A stretch of 14,501 nt of DNA from Planctomycetota bacterium (GTDB lineage: Bacteria; Planctomycetota; Phycisphaerae; WQYP01). The DNA is taken from the NCBI GenBank assembly GCA_021798635.1, contig JAJZGH010000118.1, positions 1-14,501 of the forward strand. The letters are read 5' to 3'. The position numbers were made by a program, and so were the translations under genes. This document shows positions 1 through 8,376 of the stretch, piece by piece. The first letter of the stretch is position 1. Each line of letters begins with the position of its first letter. The notes under the pieces were generated by a model. That model searched no databases. It was not told the DNA's origin and was given only the letters and a program-made list of their open reading frames with translations.

Positions 1-1013
1 CTCAAGGACCAGAGGAACGCGAACAGGGCGACCGCCGCTATGGCCCAGATGTATCCAACGCTGTTGCCCAGGTGCCACCGCGGATAAATCATCAGCAGCG
101 GGTGAGGCCAGAGTAATTTGATAATATAGAACCAGAAGGCGTGGCCCGCGATTAAAATCCGCTGTCCGATGGTAAATCGCCAATCCGCTCCATGTGTGCC
201 CACACTGGTGTGCTCCACATGAATCGTCACCATGCCGATGATAAACGCGATAATAAACCAGGGTATCAGCCGAAGAACAATTTCCCGGTCACGCCAGCGG
301 TCTTTCCACCAGAGAATCACCAGAATGGCCACCGGCAGCGTGCATACCGCGGTTTTGCTTAACAATCCGAGCAAAAACAAAATGGTTGAAATAACATAGA
401 GCTGATGATTCTGATAAAGCTTTTCGGTATTTACGGAACTGGATGGGGCAGCAGCTTTCGGCCCCACATCGATAAATTTCAGAAAGCTCAGCAACGCCAG
501 AAAATAAAAAAAGCCCGACAACAGATTCTTAATTTCCGCCACCCACCCCACGGTCTCCACCTGAATCGGATGGATGGCAAACAGAGCAGCCACCAGCCAC
601 GCGGATCGTAATTCCAATCGCCGCAGAATAAGCCAGAGGAGAATGGCGTTGGCGGCCTGAAATAATACATTCACCAGGTGATAAGGCAGGGTTTGCAGAC
701 CCCACAGATGATATTCAATGGATAAGACACTTAATGTCATCGGATAATATTGCACTTCCCCCATGGCCTTGGTGGAAAGCCAGAATATTTCAAAACCCCG
801 CCAATGATGGATCAGCGGATTGTTGGTCAACCAGGCAGCGTCATCCCAAAGAAACACGCCCCAGCGCAGTGGATAATAAACCGCCAGAGTCAGCAACAGC
901 AACCCGGCAATCCCTAAAATAGTGAGCCATTTCCCGCGTCCAGCGGACGTCTTCGCCAGCGCGGCCGCTTCGGGCGTTGGGGCTGCGGACTTGGTGGGGT
1001 TCTTTCGCTTCAT
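1..1013 (-). CDS. TMTC-like GT-C family multi-membrane protein, 3'-truncated by window edge
   Basis: Reading the minus strand from the ATG at 1011-1013 gives 337 codons without a stop to the window edge, so the C-terminus is missing. The protein starts MKRKKNPTKSAA, has a basic N-terminus, a first membrane segment at about residues 31-50 and then FLWDDAAWLTNN (D58, D59). An acidic pair in the first extracytoplasmic loop is the usual catalytic/metal site of GT-C glycosyltransferases. It continues with the NxxFQAANAILLW and HPIQVETVGWVAE blocks typical of bacterial TMTC-like proteins. It is a clear paralogue of the neighbour at 1032-3254, matching at SKTAVC/SKTDAC, the VTIHVEH/MTIHIEH stretch and YPRWH. 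Only 18 bp separate the two genes, so they are probably co-transcribed. By homology the family transfers sugars from lipid carriers to proteins in the membrane; the substrate is unknown. TPRs would be expected in the missing part. Confidence 0.85.
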   Translation of the reverse strand, partial: MKRKNPTKSAAPTPEAAALAKTSAGRGKWLTILGIAGLLLLTLAVYYPLRWGVFLWDDAAWLTNNPLIHHWRGFEIFWLSTKAMGEVQYYPMTLSVLSIEYHLWGLQTLPYHLVNVLFQAANAILLWLILRRLELRSAWLVAALFAIHPIQVETVGWVAEIKNLLSGFFYFLALLSFLKFIDVGPKAAAPSSSVNTEKLYQNHQLYVISTILFLLGLLSKTAVCTLPVAILVILWWKDRWRDREIVLRLIPWFIIAFIIGMVTIHVEHTSVGTHGADWRFTIGQRILIAGHAFWFYIIKLLWPHPLLMIYPRWHLGNSVGYIWAIAAVALFAFLWSL

Positions 1014-1031
1014 TCCATACTCTTTATTATC

Positions 1032-3254
1032 TTACTTTCCGTGCGTTTGACGTACCTGCGATAAACGCTTCTGCCGCCGCATCAGGCGCTTGACGATGGC
1101 AGATTGCGCGGCGGCCTGCCGCGGATGATGCAGCGCCATGAAAGCTGCCGCCAGGGCCTGATGCGTTTGTATCCGCCACGGCTCGGGTACACCATGCGCA
1201 CCTAACGTATGATGTTCCAGCCGCAGTTGCCGGCCTAAAACCAGGACCGTCTGAAATTCCTTTGCGGCGGCGGCGGCATGTCCATGCTGCAGAAGAACCA
1301 TGCCATAGGCAAAATGCCCTTGGCCGAAATCAGGTGAGGCTATCAGGGCTTTGCGGTAATAGGGAATTGCTTCTTGCCATTGCCCTTCCGCATTCAAGCT
1401 GCTCGCGAGACCAAAAAGCGCCTTGGTGTCCCGCGGTTCATATTTTATGGCCGCCCGAAAATGAGGTATGGCCCGCTTGGCATGTCCAGCCCGGGCCAGC
1501 ATGGAACCCAATTTGGTTTGCAGATCAGCCGAGCGCGGCAATAATTTGACACCGTGTAAAAGGTCCGTATATGCCTGCCGCCAATCGCCGATTTTTTCAT
1601 AGCAGTCAACCAGGTGCGCGATAATCGGAGGCTGTCGCGCGGCCACAGCCAGAGATCGGCGGTAATAGGGAATAGCTTTGGCATACTGCCCAAGATGTCG
1701 ATACACGTCACCCAGGTTAGAATTGACAATCAGATTCCCGCCATGCGAAAGCTCATTGGCCCGCTTGAAAAGCACCAGCGCCCCGGCGACGTGGCCTTTC
1801 TCGTATTCATACACGCCCACACGTTCCATGGCCAACCAGCAATCCGGATTGTATTTGATATTATGTGTCCAGACGCGCAAGGGGGGCGTGTAAATTTCGC
1901 TCTGGGCCCAGGTCATGGTTCCTAAGGCCAGCAATACCAGAACGGAAACCAGCCAGCCCAGCCAAGCACCGCTGCCGCGGACATTTGGCGGCACATTCGC
2001 CGACGCCTGCCCCTCCACCGGCACGCCCGGATCGCCAGAAGCTTTATCTGATTGCCCCAGGCGACTGAAAATTCCAGCGGCGGTCTCGGTGACCAGCACA
2101 ATTATGCCGATGCACGCCAGATACTGATAATGATCCGCGACAAAAGTATATTCCTCGGTGTAAAAGGCAATGAAACCCAGCAAGGGGGAAATCATTAATC
2201 CGTAAACACAAACGGCCACAAATGGTCCACGTCCAATTTTTTTGGAGAATGCCAGGAGCACCACGGGGATAGCAAAAGCGGTAACCGGAAAAATCGATTC
2301 CCACGCTGCCGGATGGCTGATATGCCAACGCGGATAAACCGCCATCATGGGCCAAGGCCAGAAAAGTTTATACGGATAAAACCAGAGATCTTTACCGGCA
2401 ATAATTAAATGCTGGGCCATGGAAAAATGGAAGCCATGCCCCTTGGCTCCAGCCTGGCCATGCTCAATGTGAATGGTCATCCCGGCAGCCAGAATTCCTA
2501 AAACCATCCATGGGACCAGCAGCAGAATATCGCGTTTATTGATGAACCCGCGTTTCCATACCAGCACGAAAAGCAGCACCACCGGAACAACGCAGGCATC
2601 GGTTTTAGAGCAGAGGGCCAGGATAAACGACAGCGTCGCCAGAGCGTACATTTTCCATTGCCGCGCGGTTAATATGGGTTCGTCAGCGGGGCGGTCGCCG
2701 GTAAAATCCGCAAAACGTGTCCAAGCCAGAATTGCGGGAAATAAAAATAGAGCTGAAAGAAGACTTTTTTGTTCCACCGCCCAACCGACGGTTTCCACCT
2801 GAACCGGATGAATCGCCCAAACTGCCGAGGCAATCCAGGCGCTGCGCAGGCCAAGGGCCTTGAGAATCCGCCACAGCAATACCGCATCGGTCGCCTGCAT
2901 CATGATATTCAGCAGGTGATAACCCATCGGGTTGGCACCCCAGATATGCCATTGGATATTAAAAGCCGTAAAGACCATCGGGTAATATTGAATGGAATCA
3001 TGGGGATTCAACCAGATGTTCCAAAGTCCCCGCCAATGATGAACAAAGTGATTATGGACCAACCAGCCGCCGTCATCCCAGATATACCCTGCCGTATGCA
3101 GGGGCCAATAGGCCACCAGCGCCAGCAGAAAGATCGTCACGGCACCAAGAATAAATTTCCCCTTTGGCGTGAGGCCCTGCGCCGGATCAATAGCGCCGGG
3201 GGCCGCCTCCGAGGGGCTATGAGAATCAGCGGATAGCGGTGACAATTCGGCCAT
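1032..3254 (-). CDS. TMTC-like GT-C family membrane protein with C-terminal TPR repeats
   Basis: A 740-residue protein from the ATG at 3252-3254 (MAELSPLSADSH). A GTG start at 3311 would add 19 residues. I prefer the ATG because it leaves an N-terminal tail similar in length to the adjacent paralogue. The first membrane helix is at about residues 34-52, followed by YIWDDGGWLVHN (D60, D61), the acidic loop of GT-C enzymes. NPMGYHLLNIMMQATDAVLL and HPVQVETVGWAVEQKSLLSA are family hallmarks of TMTC/DUF1736-like proteins. Several hydrophobic helices run to about residue 460. From about 470 to the end there are about six TPR units, for example LGDVYRHLGQYAKAIPYYRR and LGSMLARAGHAKRAIPHFRA. The likely role is lipid-linked sugar transfer to proteins at the membrane, with the TPRs binding the acceptor. 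This is family knowledge; donor and acceptor are unknown. It lies 72 bp after astB and 18 bp before its paralogue. Confidence 0.88.
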   Translation of the reverse strand: MAELSPLSADSHSPSEAAPGAIDPAQGLTPKGKFILGAVTIFLLALVAYWPLHTAGYIWDDGGWLVHNHFVHHWRGLWNIWLNPHDSIQYYPMVFTAFNIQWHIWGANPMGYHLLNIMMQATDAVLLWRILKALGLRSAWIASAVWAIHPVQVETVGWAVEQKSLLSALFLFPAILAWTRFADFTGDRPADEPILTARQWKMYALATLSFILALCSKTDACVVPVVLLFVLVWKRGFINKRDILLLVPWMVLGILAAGMTIHIEHGQAGAKGHGFHFSMAQHLIIAGKDLWFYPYKLFWPWPMMAVYPRWHISHPAAWESIFPVTAFAIPVVLLAFSKKIGRGPFVAVCVYGLMISPLLGFIAFYTEEYTFVADHYQYLACIGIIVLVTETAAGIFSRLGQSDKASGDPGVPVEGQASANVPPNVRGSGAWLGWLVSVLVLLALGTMTWAQSEIYTPPLRVWTHNIKYNPDCWLAMERVGVYEYEKGHVAGALVLFKRANELSHGGNLIVNSNLGDVYRHLGQYAKAIPYYRRSLAVAARQPPIIAHLVDCYEKIGDWRQAYTDLLHGVKLLPRSADLQTKLGSMLARAGHAKRAIPHFRAAIKYEPRDTKALFGLASSLNAEGQWQEAIPYYRKALIASPDFGQGHFAYGMVLLQHGHAAAAAKEFQTVLVLGRQLRLEHHTLGAHGVPEPWRIQTHQALAAAFMALHHPRQAAAQSAIVKRLMRRQKRLSQVRQTHGK

Positions 3255-3326
3255 AAGCTGTATTTGAACATAACTTGCCCGGCATGGCAAAGAAGGCCGG
3301 ACGCCCCGCACGCACCCTGCATAGAA

Positions 3327-4667
3327 TCACAACTGAAAATCGTAAAGGCTGCCAAGCTGCAAAATCGCCGTAAGTTCATCTAGCGCCTTACGCGATTCCC
3401 GCAACAACGCCGGATCAGCAAGATCAGCGGGAGCCAATGATTCACGATAATGCTTTTGCACCCAGTGCGTGAGCTGATTATAAAGCTGCGGCGTAAGACG
3501 CACGCCTTGATGCATGGCCGCCAGTTCCTTTTTGGTCAGCACGACGCGCAGACGTAAACAGGCCGGCCCTCCGCCATTCAGCATGGACTGCCGCACATCT
3601 ACAAATTCTACAGTCCTGAAAAGCTGCTGCTGTTGAAGCAGGTCAATTTGCGCTTTGGCTGCCGGATGGCTGCGGCATTCCTCCGGCGCAATCAGCGCCA
3701 TGGCACCATCGGAAAGTGTTACCAGTTGGCTGTTAAAAAAATAGGTCTGCACCGCATCCTTCAGGGATAAGTTATCCTCGATAATTTCCACGATTCGCGG
3801 CGGTGCACCGATCAGGCGGTGACAGGCTTTTCGCAGCACCGCAATGCTGGAACGATCAAACGCCTGCTGATGATAAATCAGTACATCCAGATTCCCCATG
3901 GCCACGAGATCAGCATGAAATGCTCCGGCATCGATACACTCTCCGGCTCGCTGAATTCCGACGGCCTGATCTTCACGGATGCAGTGTCGGTGCCGCACCG
4001 CAATGCCGGCCCCTAAGCTTTGCCGAGCGGGAAATCGGTGCAGATATTCCTGCTGCTGGTAAGGCAATCCCGAATCAAAGGCAAAAACCTCCAGACCTTT
4101 CCCGCCATGCGACGCAGCCAGACGCAGGTAATTGGCGGCACCTTCATCCCGCAGCGCCCATGCGCCGGGCAGGGGATCATGCACCGTAAAATAGCGGGTA
4201 TTGGCAAACAGGGCGCGTAAAATCCGGGTATTGACAACCGGTTCCAGCGACCGATGCAATTCGGATAAAAGATTAGCGGGAGTAAAATGCACTTTACCGT
4301 CAAATGTATCGGCGGACGGTGATACCGTCGCCGCATTGGCCGCCCACATCGCTGAACTGCTGCTGCAGTTGGCCAGCATCAGGGGATTATCCTTAGCGGC
4401 TTTGGCAATAATCGCCTGATCCGAGCCTCGAAAACCCAACGCCCGCAAAAATGGAAGATAAGGCCGCTCATGGGGCGGCAGCACCGCCTGCGGCACACCC
4501 AGTTCCATGAGCAGCCGCATTTTATCCAATCCCTGCAGCGCCGCCTTTCTGGGATAGGACTTGCGCCCGCGATTGCGCATCGACGCCAGATTACCGGCGG
4601 CCAAACCACCATAGTTATGCGTTGGGCCTACCATGCCATCCAAATTCAGTTCCACTGCTGGTATCAT
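3327..4667 (-). CDS. astB: N-succinylarginine dihydrolase AstB
   Basis: A 446-residue protein close to the usual AstB length. It hydrolyses N2-succinylarginine to N2-succinylornithine, two ammonia and CO2, the second step of the arginine succinyltransferase (AST) catabolic pathway in the cytoplasm. Recognisable blocks are LNLDGMVGPTHNYGGL near the N-terminus, PPHERP (residues 64-69), ANAATVSPSADTFDGKVH (110-127), RDEGAANY (173-180), AGAFHADLVAMGN (247-259), HQQAF and NGGGPACLRLRVVLT near residue 370. By alignment to E. coli AstB from memory, the catalytic residues are E175, H251 and C370, all present. The ATG at 4665-4667 has a GGAG ribosome site about 8 nt upstream. No other AST gene (astA, C, D, E) lies in the window, so the enzyme is solitary here and may serve another arginine route. 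The TMTC-like genes follow directly. Confidence 0.95.
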   Translation of the reverse strand: MIPAVELNLDGMVGPTHNYGGLAAGNLASMRNRGRKSYPRKAALQGLDKMRLLMELGVPQAVLPPHERPYLPFLRALGFRGSDQAIIAKAAKDNPLMLANCSSSSAMWAANAATVSPSADTFDGKVHFTPANLLSELHRSLEPVVNTRILRALFANTRYFTVHDPLPGAWALRDEGAANYLRLAASHGGKGLEVFAFDSGLPYQQQEYLHRFPARQSLGAGIAVRHRHCIREDQAVGIQRAGECIDAGAFHADLVAMGNLDVLIYHQQAFDRSSIAVLRKACHRLIGAPPRIVEIIEDNLSLKDAVQTYFFNSQLVTLSDGAMALIAPEECRSHPAAKAQIDLLQQQQLFRTVEFVDVRQSMLNGGGPACLRLRVVLTKKELAAMHQGVRLTPQLYNQLTHWVQKHYRESLAPADLADPALLRESRKALDELTAILQLGSLYDFQL

Positions 4668-4723
4668 GCATTAAACTCCACACTTTACCCTTGGTTCGAC
4701 AACGGCGCACGCCTGAATTCTCA

Positions 4724-4754
4724 CCGCTGCGCATTGGCATCTTTTCCGCAGCGG
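4724..4754. other. Perfect 8-bp inverted repeat before astB
   Basis: ccgctgcg at 4724-4731 and cgcagcgg at 4747-4754 form a perfect stem with a 15-nt loop. It sits between the small membrane-protein gene (ends 4767) and the astB start (4667). On the minus strand no T-run follows, so it is not a normal intrinsic terminator. It could be an operator or a 5' leader hairpin. Confidence 0.35.
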
Positions 4755-4766
4755 CGGGCGAAGATT

Positions 4767-5120
4767 CTACGGCCCCGCCTTTTTTTCGTTAAGTTCCTCA
4801 TCTCGCAGCAGAGGCTGTCCTTCTTCGCTATTTGCTGATGGCACCAGCAGCACAAAAGCCGTCCAGGTAGGCAGCACGGCCACACCCGGAATCGCTTCGG
4901 CAATGCACGCGCAAATCATAGGCCACTGAAAGCCCAGAATCAGCGCCAGCACAATTGCCGTCACCACATCCGCCAGATCATCTATCGGGTCAAGAAAGCC
5001 GATCAGTCCGCCACATAACACTCGCAAGGTATCATTGGAAATCGCCACGCCCAGCGCCAGGATTTTTCTTCGCCGGCTCACGGGTCTGGAATGCATAACT
5101 GCCAGAAACGGATTCAACAT
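4767..5120 (-). CDS. Small hypothetical membrane protein
   Basis: A 117-residue ORF with no family I can name. It has a basic N-terminus (SRRRKI, residues 15-20), a hydrophobic stretch broken by GFLDPIDDLAD (41-51), a strong membrane segment at about 51-70 (DVVTAIVLALILGFQWPM) and a second at about 79-94 (GVAVLPTWTAFVLLV). A charged C-terminal tail follows (RDEELNEKKAGP). The DPIDD motif between hydrophobic segments recalls small YkvA-like membrane proteins, but the resemblance is too weak for a family call. The ATG at 5118-5120 lacks an obvious ribosome site; an internal ATG at 5096 is possible. astB starts 99 bp downstream and may share a transcript. Two-helix composition and charged ends favour a real gene over chance. 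Confidence 0.55.
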   Translation of the reverse strand: MLNPFLAVMHSRPVSRRRKILALGVAISNDTLRVLCGGLIGFLDPIDDLADVVTAIVLALILGFQWPMICACIAEAIPGVAVLPTWTAFVLLVPSANSEEGQPLLRDEELNEKKAGP

Positions 5121-5186
5121 ATTGACAGGTTATATCAGATGGCGCGCGATAACCCCAATTTGTTGCTATGACACCAACGGGACAGA

Positions 5187-5219
5187 ACCGCTGATTTTGC
5201 GGATAACGCGGATACAGAG
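5187..5219 (+). repeat. GCGGAT-type degenerate tandem repeat, plus-oriented copy
   Basis: The stretch contains the repeating core gcggataacgcggata, preceded by ccgctgatttt. It matches, in inverted orientation, the 5331-5360 copy at the 3' end of the GH16 gene. I know similar gcggat/acggat strings as dispersed intergenic repeats in planctomycetes and related bacteria. Function is unknown. Confidence 0.5.
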
Positions 5220-5330
5220 AATCGGGCTGCGGCCCGATTGGAGCAGGGAAATTTGGAGCAGGGGAACAGGAGAGCAAATAAGGTGGGGGGATGAAGAGCG
5301 GCCGTCGCCATGCGGAGACAAGGCCGTCGT

Positions 5331-5360
5331 TCATCCGCGCAACCCGCGGTATCCGCGGTC
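5331..5360 (-). repeat. GCGGAT-type degenerate tandem repeat, inverted copy overlapping gene end
   Basis: On the minus strand this reads gaccgcggataccgcgggtt then gcgcggatga, three degenerate gcggat units. It is opposite in orientation to the copy at 5187-5219, about 110 bp away. It supplies the last nine codons (DRGYRGLRG) and the TGA stop of the GH16 PEP-CTERM gene, beyond the normal RRR end of the sorting signal. Confidence 0.5.
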
Positions 5361-7112
5361 TTTTTTACCGTTTATTTCGGATTGCACGCCACGCCGCCGG
5401 GAGGCTAAAATTAGGGCTCCCGCGGAAATCGCGGCAAATCCCAAGACCGCAGGCTCCGGGACGGGATCACCGCTGATGGACATCTGGCTCCATTGCACAT
5501 CGCTGTTGTTGCCGCCATTGTTATCAAAATATTGCACCTGTGTCGGCCCGCCGGAAAGCATATTTATTTGTCCGGAAAATGTCACCGCCTGCCCCGTGCC
5601 GGTATCGCCTGAAGCGGTAAGGGAATAATCTCCTAACCCATTGAGCAATGTAAATTTGAAGATGTCATCAATCTTATAATTGTACAAAATGTTGGACTGC
5701 TGCACCGTGCCCGCGGCGTCGGTGGACCAGTAGGATGATCCGCCGCCGAATGCGGTCATGGCAAACAATACTTTGCCGGAAGCGTCCAGCAACCGCCACC
5801 CCATATTGGAATCCGCGGACGCCGGGTTTTGCGGCGTAGCGTGGTTGGCCGCGGTCTGTGCATTGTTGAGATTTAAGTCCGTGGTGAAAGTTTGACCCGC
5901 AGCCAGGGCGGCGGTAAAGGGTCGCGTGGCCGTGGTGATGTCAGTATTCAGACCCGTGTCGCCCGCCGATCCGGGATAAACATAAATATCAAAGGCGGGC
6001 GTGGCGACGGGAATACCGGTGTTGCTGGTCATGATCAGGCCACCGCCGCCGCCGCCCCCGCCGGAAGGTCCGGAATAATTGAAGTTCACGTTCCATTTTC
6101 CAAACCCTGATCCGAAGTTATCGCCGTTAAAGGTGGAATTGGCCTGATAATGTGTAGCATTGTCGATGGCGGATGCCGCCGTTACCGTCGGCAATGCTGC
6201 CTGATAAGCGCTGACATAACCCACCTTCATATCATAGGTGCCCACGCCGGGCGTTTGATAATTGGTGTAGCTGCCGCCCACGGCCAGGTTCATGATAATA
6301 TAAAAGCTCTGATCAAAGGGCGCATTACTATCTCCAGCCGGCGCGCTGGACGGCACCGTCCAGCCACCCGATTGGGTTTCATACAAGTTCCCATCGACAT
6401 ACCAATTCAGCTGCACCTGTGTGCCGCCGGACCCGTTAGAAATCGGCTCCCATTGCAGATCGTACGTATGCCAGGAGGTTGTGGACTCATTATATGGCAG
6501 GGTATAGACCTGATATTGTGTGTTCTGGCTGTTGTAACTGGTTCCCGAATGCAGGCTCCCCTGCACCTGATTGGTACCGGAACCTTGCGATTCCAAGACA
6601 TCAATTTCACCGGATTGCGGCCAACCACCATAGACGGAATCTGTCGGCATCATCCAGATCGCGGGCCAAAGCCCGGCACCAGCGGGCAATTGGGCGCTGA
6701 ATTGAAAGAGACCATAAGTCTGGCTGAAAAGGCTTTGCGTGGTAATGCGCCCCGAGGTGTAATACGTGCCACTGGCGGTGGCCGTGCCGATGGCTTGAAT
6801 ATTCAGATTTCCGCCTGACACATTTACATTATTAGATGAATTAGTATAATTTTCCGATTCACCATTACCCCAGCCGCCACCGCCCAGATCATAGGTCCAG
6901 CCGTTAAGGGAGGAAGCACTGCTGAAGTTGTCACTGAATGTTGAATTCCATTGCAGACCCGAGGGAGCTGCAACCGCGGGTGCAGCAATCGTGGATGCCC
7001 CGGCAGAAGCAGCGGAAGCGCTGATCGCCGCCGCCATCAGCAGCGAAGAAGCTGCGGACCGGCGCGCCAGCAGTGATGATTTTAACAGTTTTGTGTTCAG
7101 TGATTTCGCCAT
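5331..7112 (-). CDS. Secreted GH16 glucanase with extra beta-rich domain and PEP-CTERM anchor
   Basis: A 593-residue exported endo-glucanase. The start is the ATG at 7110-7112 with a perfect GGAGGAG site 7 nt upstream. A signal peptide occupies about residues 1-49. The GH16 domain (about 54-305) carries GLWPAIWMMP and SGEIDVLESQG, giving nucleophile E169, D171 and acid/base E174. The form is the laminarinase type, so beta-1,3-glucan is the probable substrate. After a linker with eight glycines (351-358) comes a beta-rich region (about 330-550) of unknown fold, perhaps carbohydrate binding. The end is a PEP-CTERM sorting signal: VPEP at 551-554, a hydrophobic helix 556-571 and RRR 572-574. An exosortase, not in this window, would process it. 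A further 19 residues follow, unusual for PEP-CTERM; the last nine come from a repeat. It is a paralogue of the GH16 at 8377-9291 and lies 218 bp after the LacI-family gene. Confidence 0.93.
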   Translation of the reverse strand: MAKSLNTKLLKSSLLARRSAASSLLMAAAISASAASAGASTIAAPAVAAPSGLQWNSTFSDNFSSASSLNGWTYDLGGGGWGNGESENYTNSSNNVNVSGGNLNIQAIGTATASGTYYTSGRITTQSLFSQTYGLFQFSAQLPAGAGLWPAIWMMPTDSVYGGWPQSGEIDVLESQGSGTNQVQGSLHSGTSYNSQNTQYQVYTLPYNESTTSWHTYDLQWEPISNGSGGTQVQLNWYVDGNLYETQSGGWTVPSSAPAGDSNAPFDQSFYIIMNLAVGGSYTNYQTPGVGTYDMKVGYVSAYQAALPTVTAASAIDNATHYQANSTFNGDNFGSGFGKWNVNFNYSGPSGGGGGGGGLIMTSNTGIPVATPAFDIYVYPGSAGDTGLNTDITTATRPFTAALAAGQTFTTDLNLNNAQTAANHATPQNPASADSNMGWRLLDASGKVLFAMTAFGGGSSYWSTDAAGTVQQSNILYNYKIDDIFKFTLLNGLGDYSLTASGDTGTGQAVTFSGQINMLSGGPTQVQYFDNNGGNNSDVQWSQMSISGDPVPEPAVLGFAAISAGALILASRRRGVQSEINGKKDRGYRGLRG

Positions 7113-7199
7113 GGGTTGTCTCCTCCAGTTTATGAGAACATAAAAAAATAATTTATCTCAGCGGCTACCTTCATCCCGGAATTAAACGGCCGCCCGAAG

Positions 7200-7317
7200 T
7201 CGCGATGGCGCGGTGGATCAGAGTCATGTTGCAGGCGCACCATCAGCGGGCTACCCCTATTGGGGACAGAGATCATTGGCAAGCACTCGTTACGCCGGAT
7301 TAAACCTGCCATCGCGA
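7200..7317. repeat. Widely spaced 10-bp inverted repeat upstream of GH16 gene
   Basis: tcgcgatggc at 7200-7209 and its exact reverse complement gccatcgcga at 7308-7317 flank 98 bp between the LacI-family gene and the second GH16 gene. Inside lies a short cccctattgggg palindrome (7254-7265). attaaac occurs near each arm (7181-7187 and 7299-7305), within ccgga-containing stretches. No clear sigma70 promoter is visible. The arms may be a loop-forming operator pair or chance. Confidence 0.35.
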
Positions 7318-7330
7318 GTAGTACGGCTGG

Positions 7331-8347
7331 CTATTTCCCCGTGTTGGGAGCCGCGGTAGTGCCATGGAGTTCCAACTGTGTAGGCAGCACACGCTGAATC
7401 AGCGGCTCCGCCGAGCCGTTGCCGGGCCAACTTAGCAGGCTGCTAAGTGCTTCAAAAGCCTCGCGGCCAATTTCCTGGGCATCCTGGCAAATGGCCGTGA
7501 GTGTGGGGTAAGTCAGAAAACGGATATCCGAATCATCAAAACCGATAATGGATAAATCATCGGGAATTTTCCAGCCGATCTGCTGCACTTCACTTAGCAC
7601 CCCTACCGCTGTCATCGGATCCGTGCAATATAAAGCGGTCGGACGATCGGGCAGCGTGGCCAGGCGACGCGCCCATTGCACACCGCCCTCCCGGTGAGCG
7701 GGCACTCGATAAATATATCTCTCATCCACGGCCATACCCGCGGCAATCAAAGCTTCTTTATAACCGTTAAGGCGGTCGGTATGATCTGAATCGTCCACCA
7801 CATTAATCGCAATACCGATGTTTTTATGGCCCAGTTGAATCAGATGTGCGACGGCCTCCCGGCTGGTGGATTGGCTGTCGCTGGCGATAAAATTTATTTT
7901 GTCCGAAATAAACCGGTCACCTACCACTACCGCCGGGAAACCTTCCTCGGCAATTTCCTCGCAGGTATGCCGCGTTTCGGTGGTGGTGCGCAAGACGGCA
8001 CCGCGAATGCCTTTGCGAATGCACATCTGGGAGAAGGATTCATGCGGTAATACCGCCCGGCGTACGTCCAGAATCAGCAGGTCAAAGCCAAACTGGTCCA
8101 TGCGTTGGCTCATACCCTGCATCAGGGCCGCATCAAAGGGCGAGCCTAAAGATGAATCGCCGGTGTACGCGAACGCTATGTTCATGGTTTCTCGCTTACC
8201 AACGGCGGGAACGTACCGCGACCGGTTCATGGCTTTCACCACGCGCTGCCGCACTTTGGCCGCGACAGCCGGGTGATTGTTCATCGCCCGGGAAACCGTA
8301 GCGGGCGAAATGCCCAGTTCCTTGGCTATTTCTCGAACCGATCCCAT
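7331..8347 (-). CDS. LacI/GalR-family transcriptional regulator with shortened hinge
   Basis: A 338-residue regulator from the ATG at 8345-8347; a GTG at 8356 would add three residues. The N-terminal helix-turn-helix is canonical: VREIAKELGISPATVSRAMN (residues 4-23). The periplasmic-binding-protein-like ligand domain runs from about residue 57 (MNIAFAYTG) to the end, with landmarks AVVVGDR, HLIQLGHKNIGI, RLNGYKEAL, PTALYCTDP and LSIIGFDDSDIRFLTYPTLTAI. It should bind DNA as a dimer and respond to a sugar. Between the RYVP motif and the first strand there are only nine residues where LacI and CcpA have 14, so the AxxL hinge-helix segment is missing. The gene lies 29 bp after one GH16 gene and 218 bp before another, so it is a likely local regulator of glucan use. 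Confidence 0.93.
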   Translation of the reverse strand: MGSVREIAKELGISPATVSRAMNNHPAVAAKVRQRVVKAMNRSRYVPAVGKRETMNIAFAYTGDSSLGSPFDAALMQGMSQRMDQFGFDLLILDVRRAVLPHESFSQMCIRKGIRGAVLRTTTETRHTCEEIAEEGFPAVVVGDRFISDKINFIASDSQSTSREAVAHLIQLGHKNIGIAINVVDDSDHTDRLNGYKEALIAAGMAVDERYIYRVPAHREGGVQWARRLATLPDRPTALYCTDPMTAVGVLSEVQQIGWKIPDDLSIIGFDDSDIRFLTYPTLTAICQDAQEIGREAFEALSSLLSWPGNGSAEPLIQRVLPTQLELHGTTAAPNTGK

Positions 8348-8376
8348 ATCCTTCACCGACCTCTCAAAAGGAAGTT

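Noticed and set aside
5035..5628. 197-residue plus-strand frame
   Set aside because: It overlaps the 3' end of a clear GH16 PEP-CTERM gene and the repeat region, and its translation has biased, repeat-like composition. It is a shadow frame.
6040..6063. ccgccgccgccg run as a regulatory or CRISPR-like repeat
   Set aside because: It simply encodes the Gly8 linker of the GH16 protein. No CRISPR-like spaced repeats occur in the window.
6150..6818. 222-residue plus-strand frame
   Set aside because: It lies wholly antisense to the GH16 catalytic domain, whose motifs are unambiguous. No recognisable domain or ribosome site.
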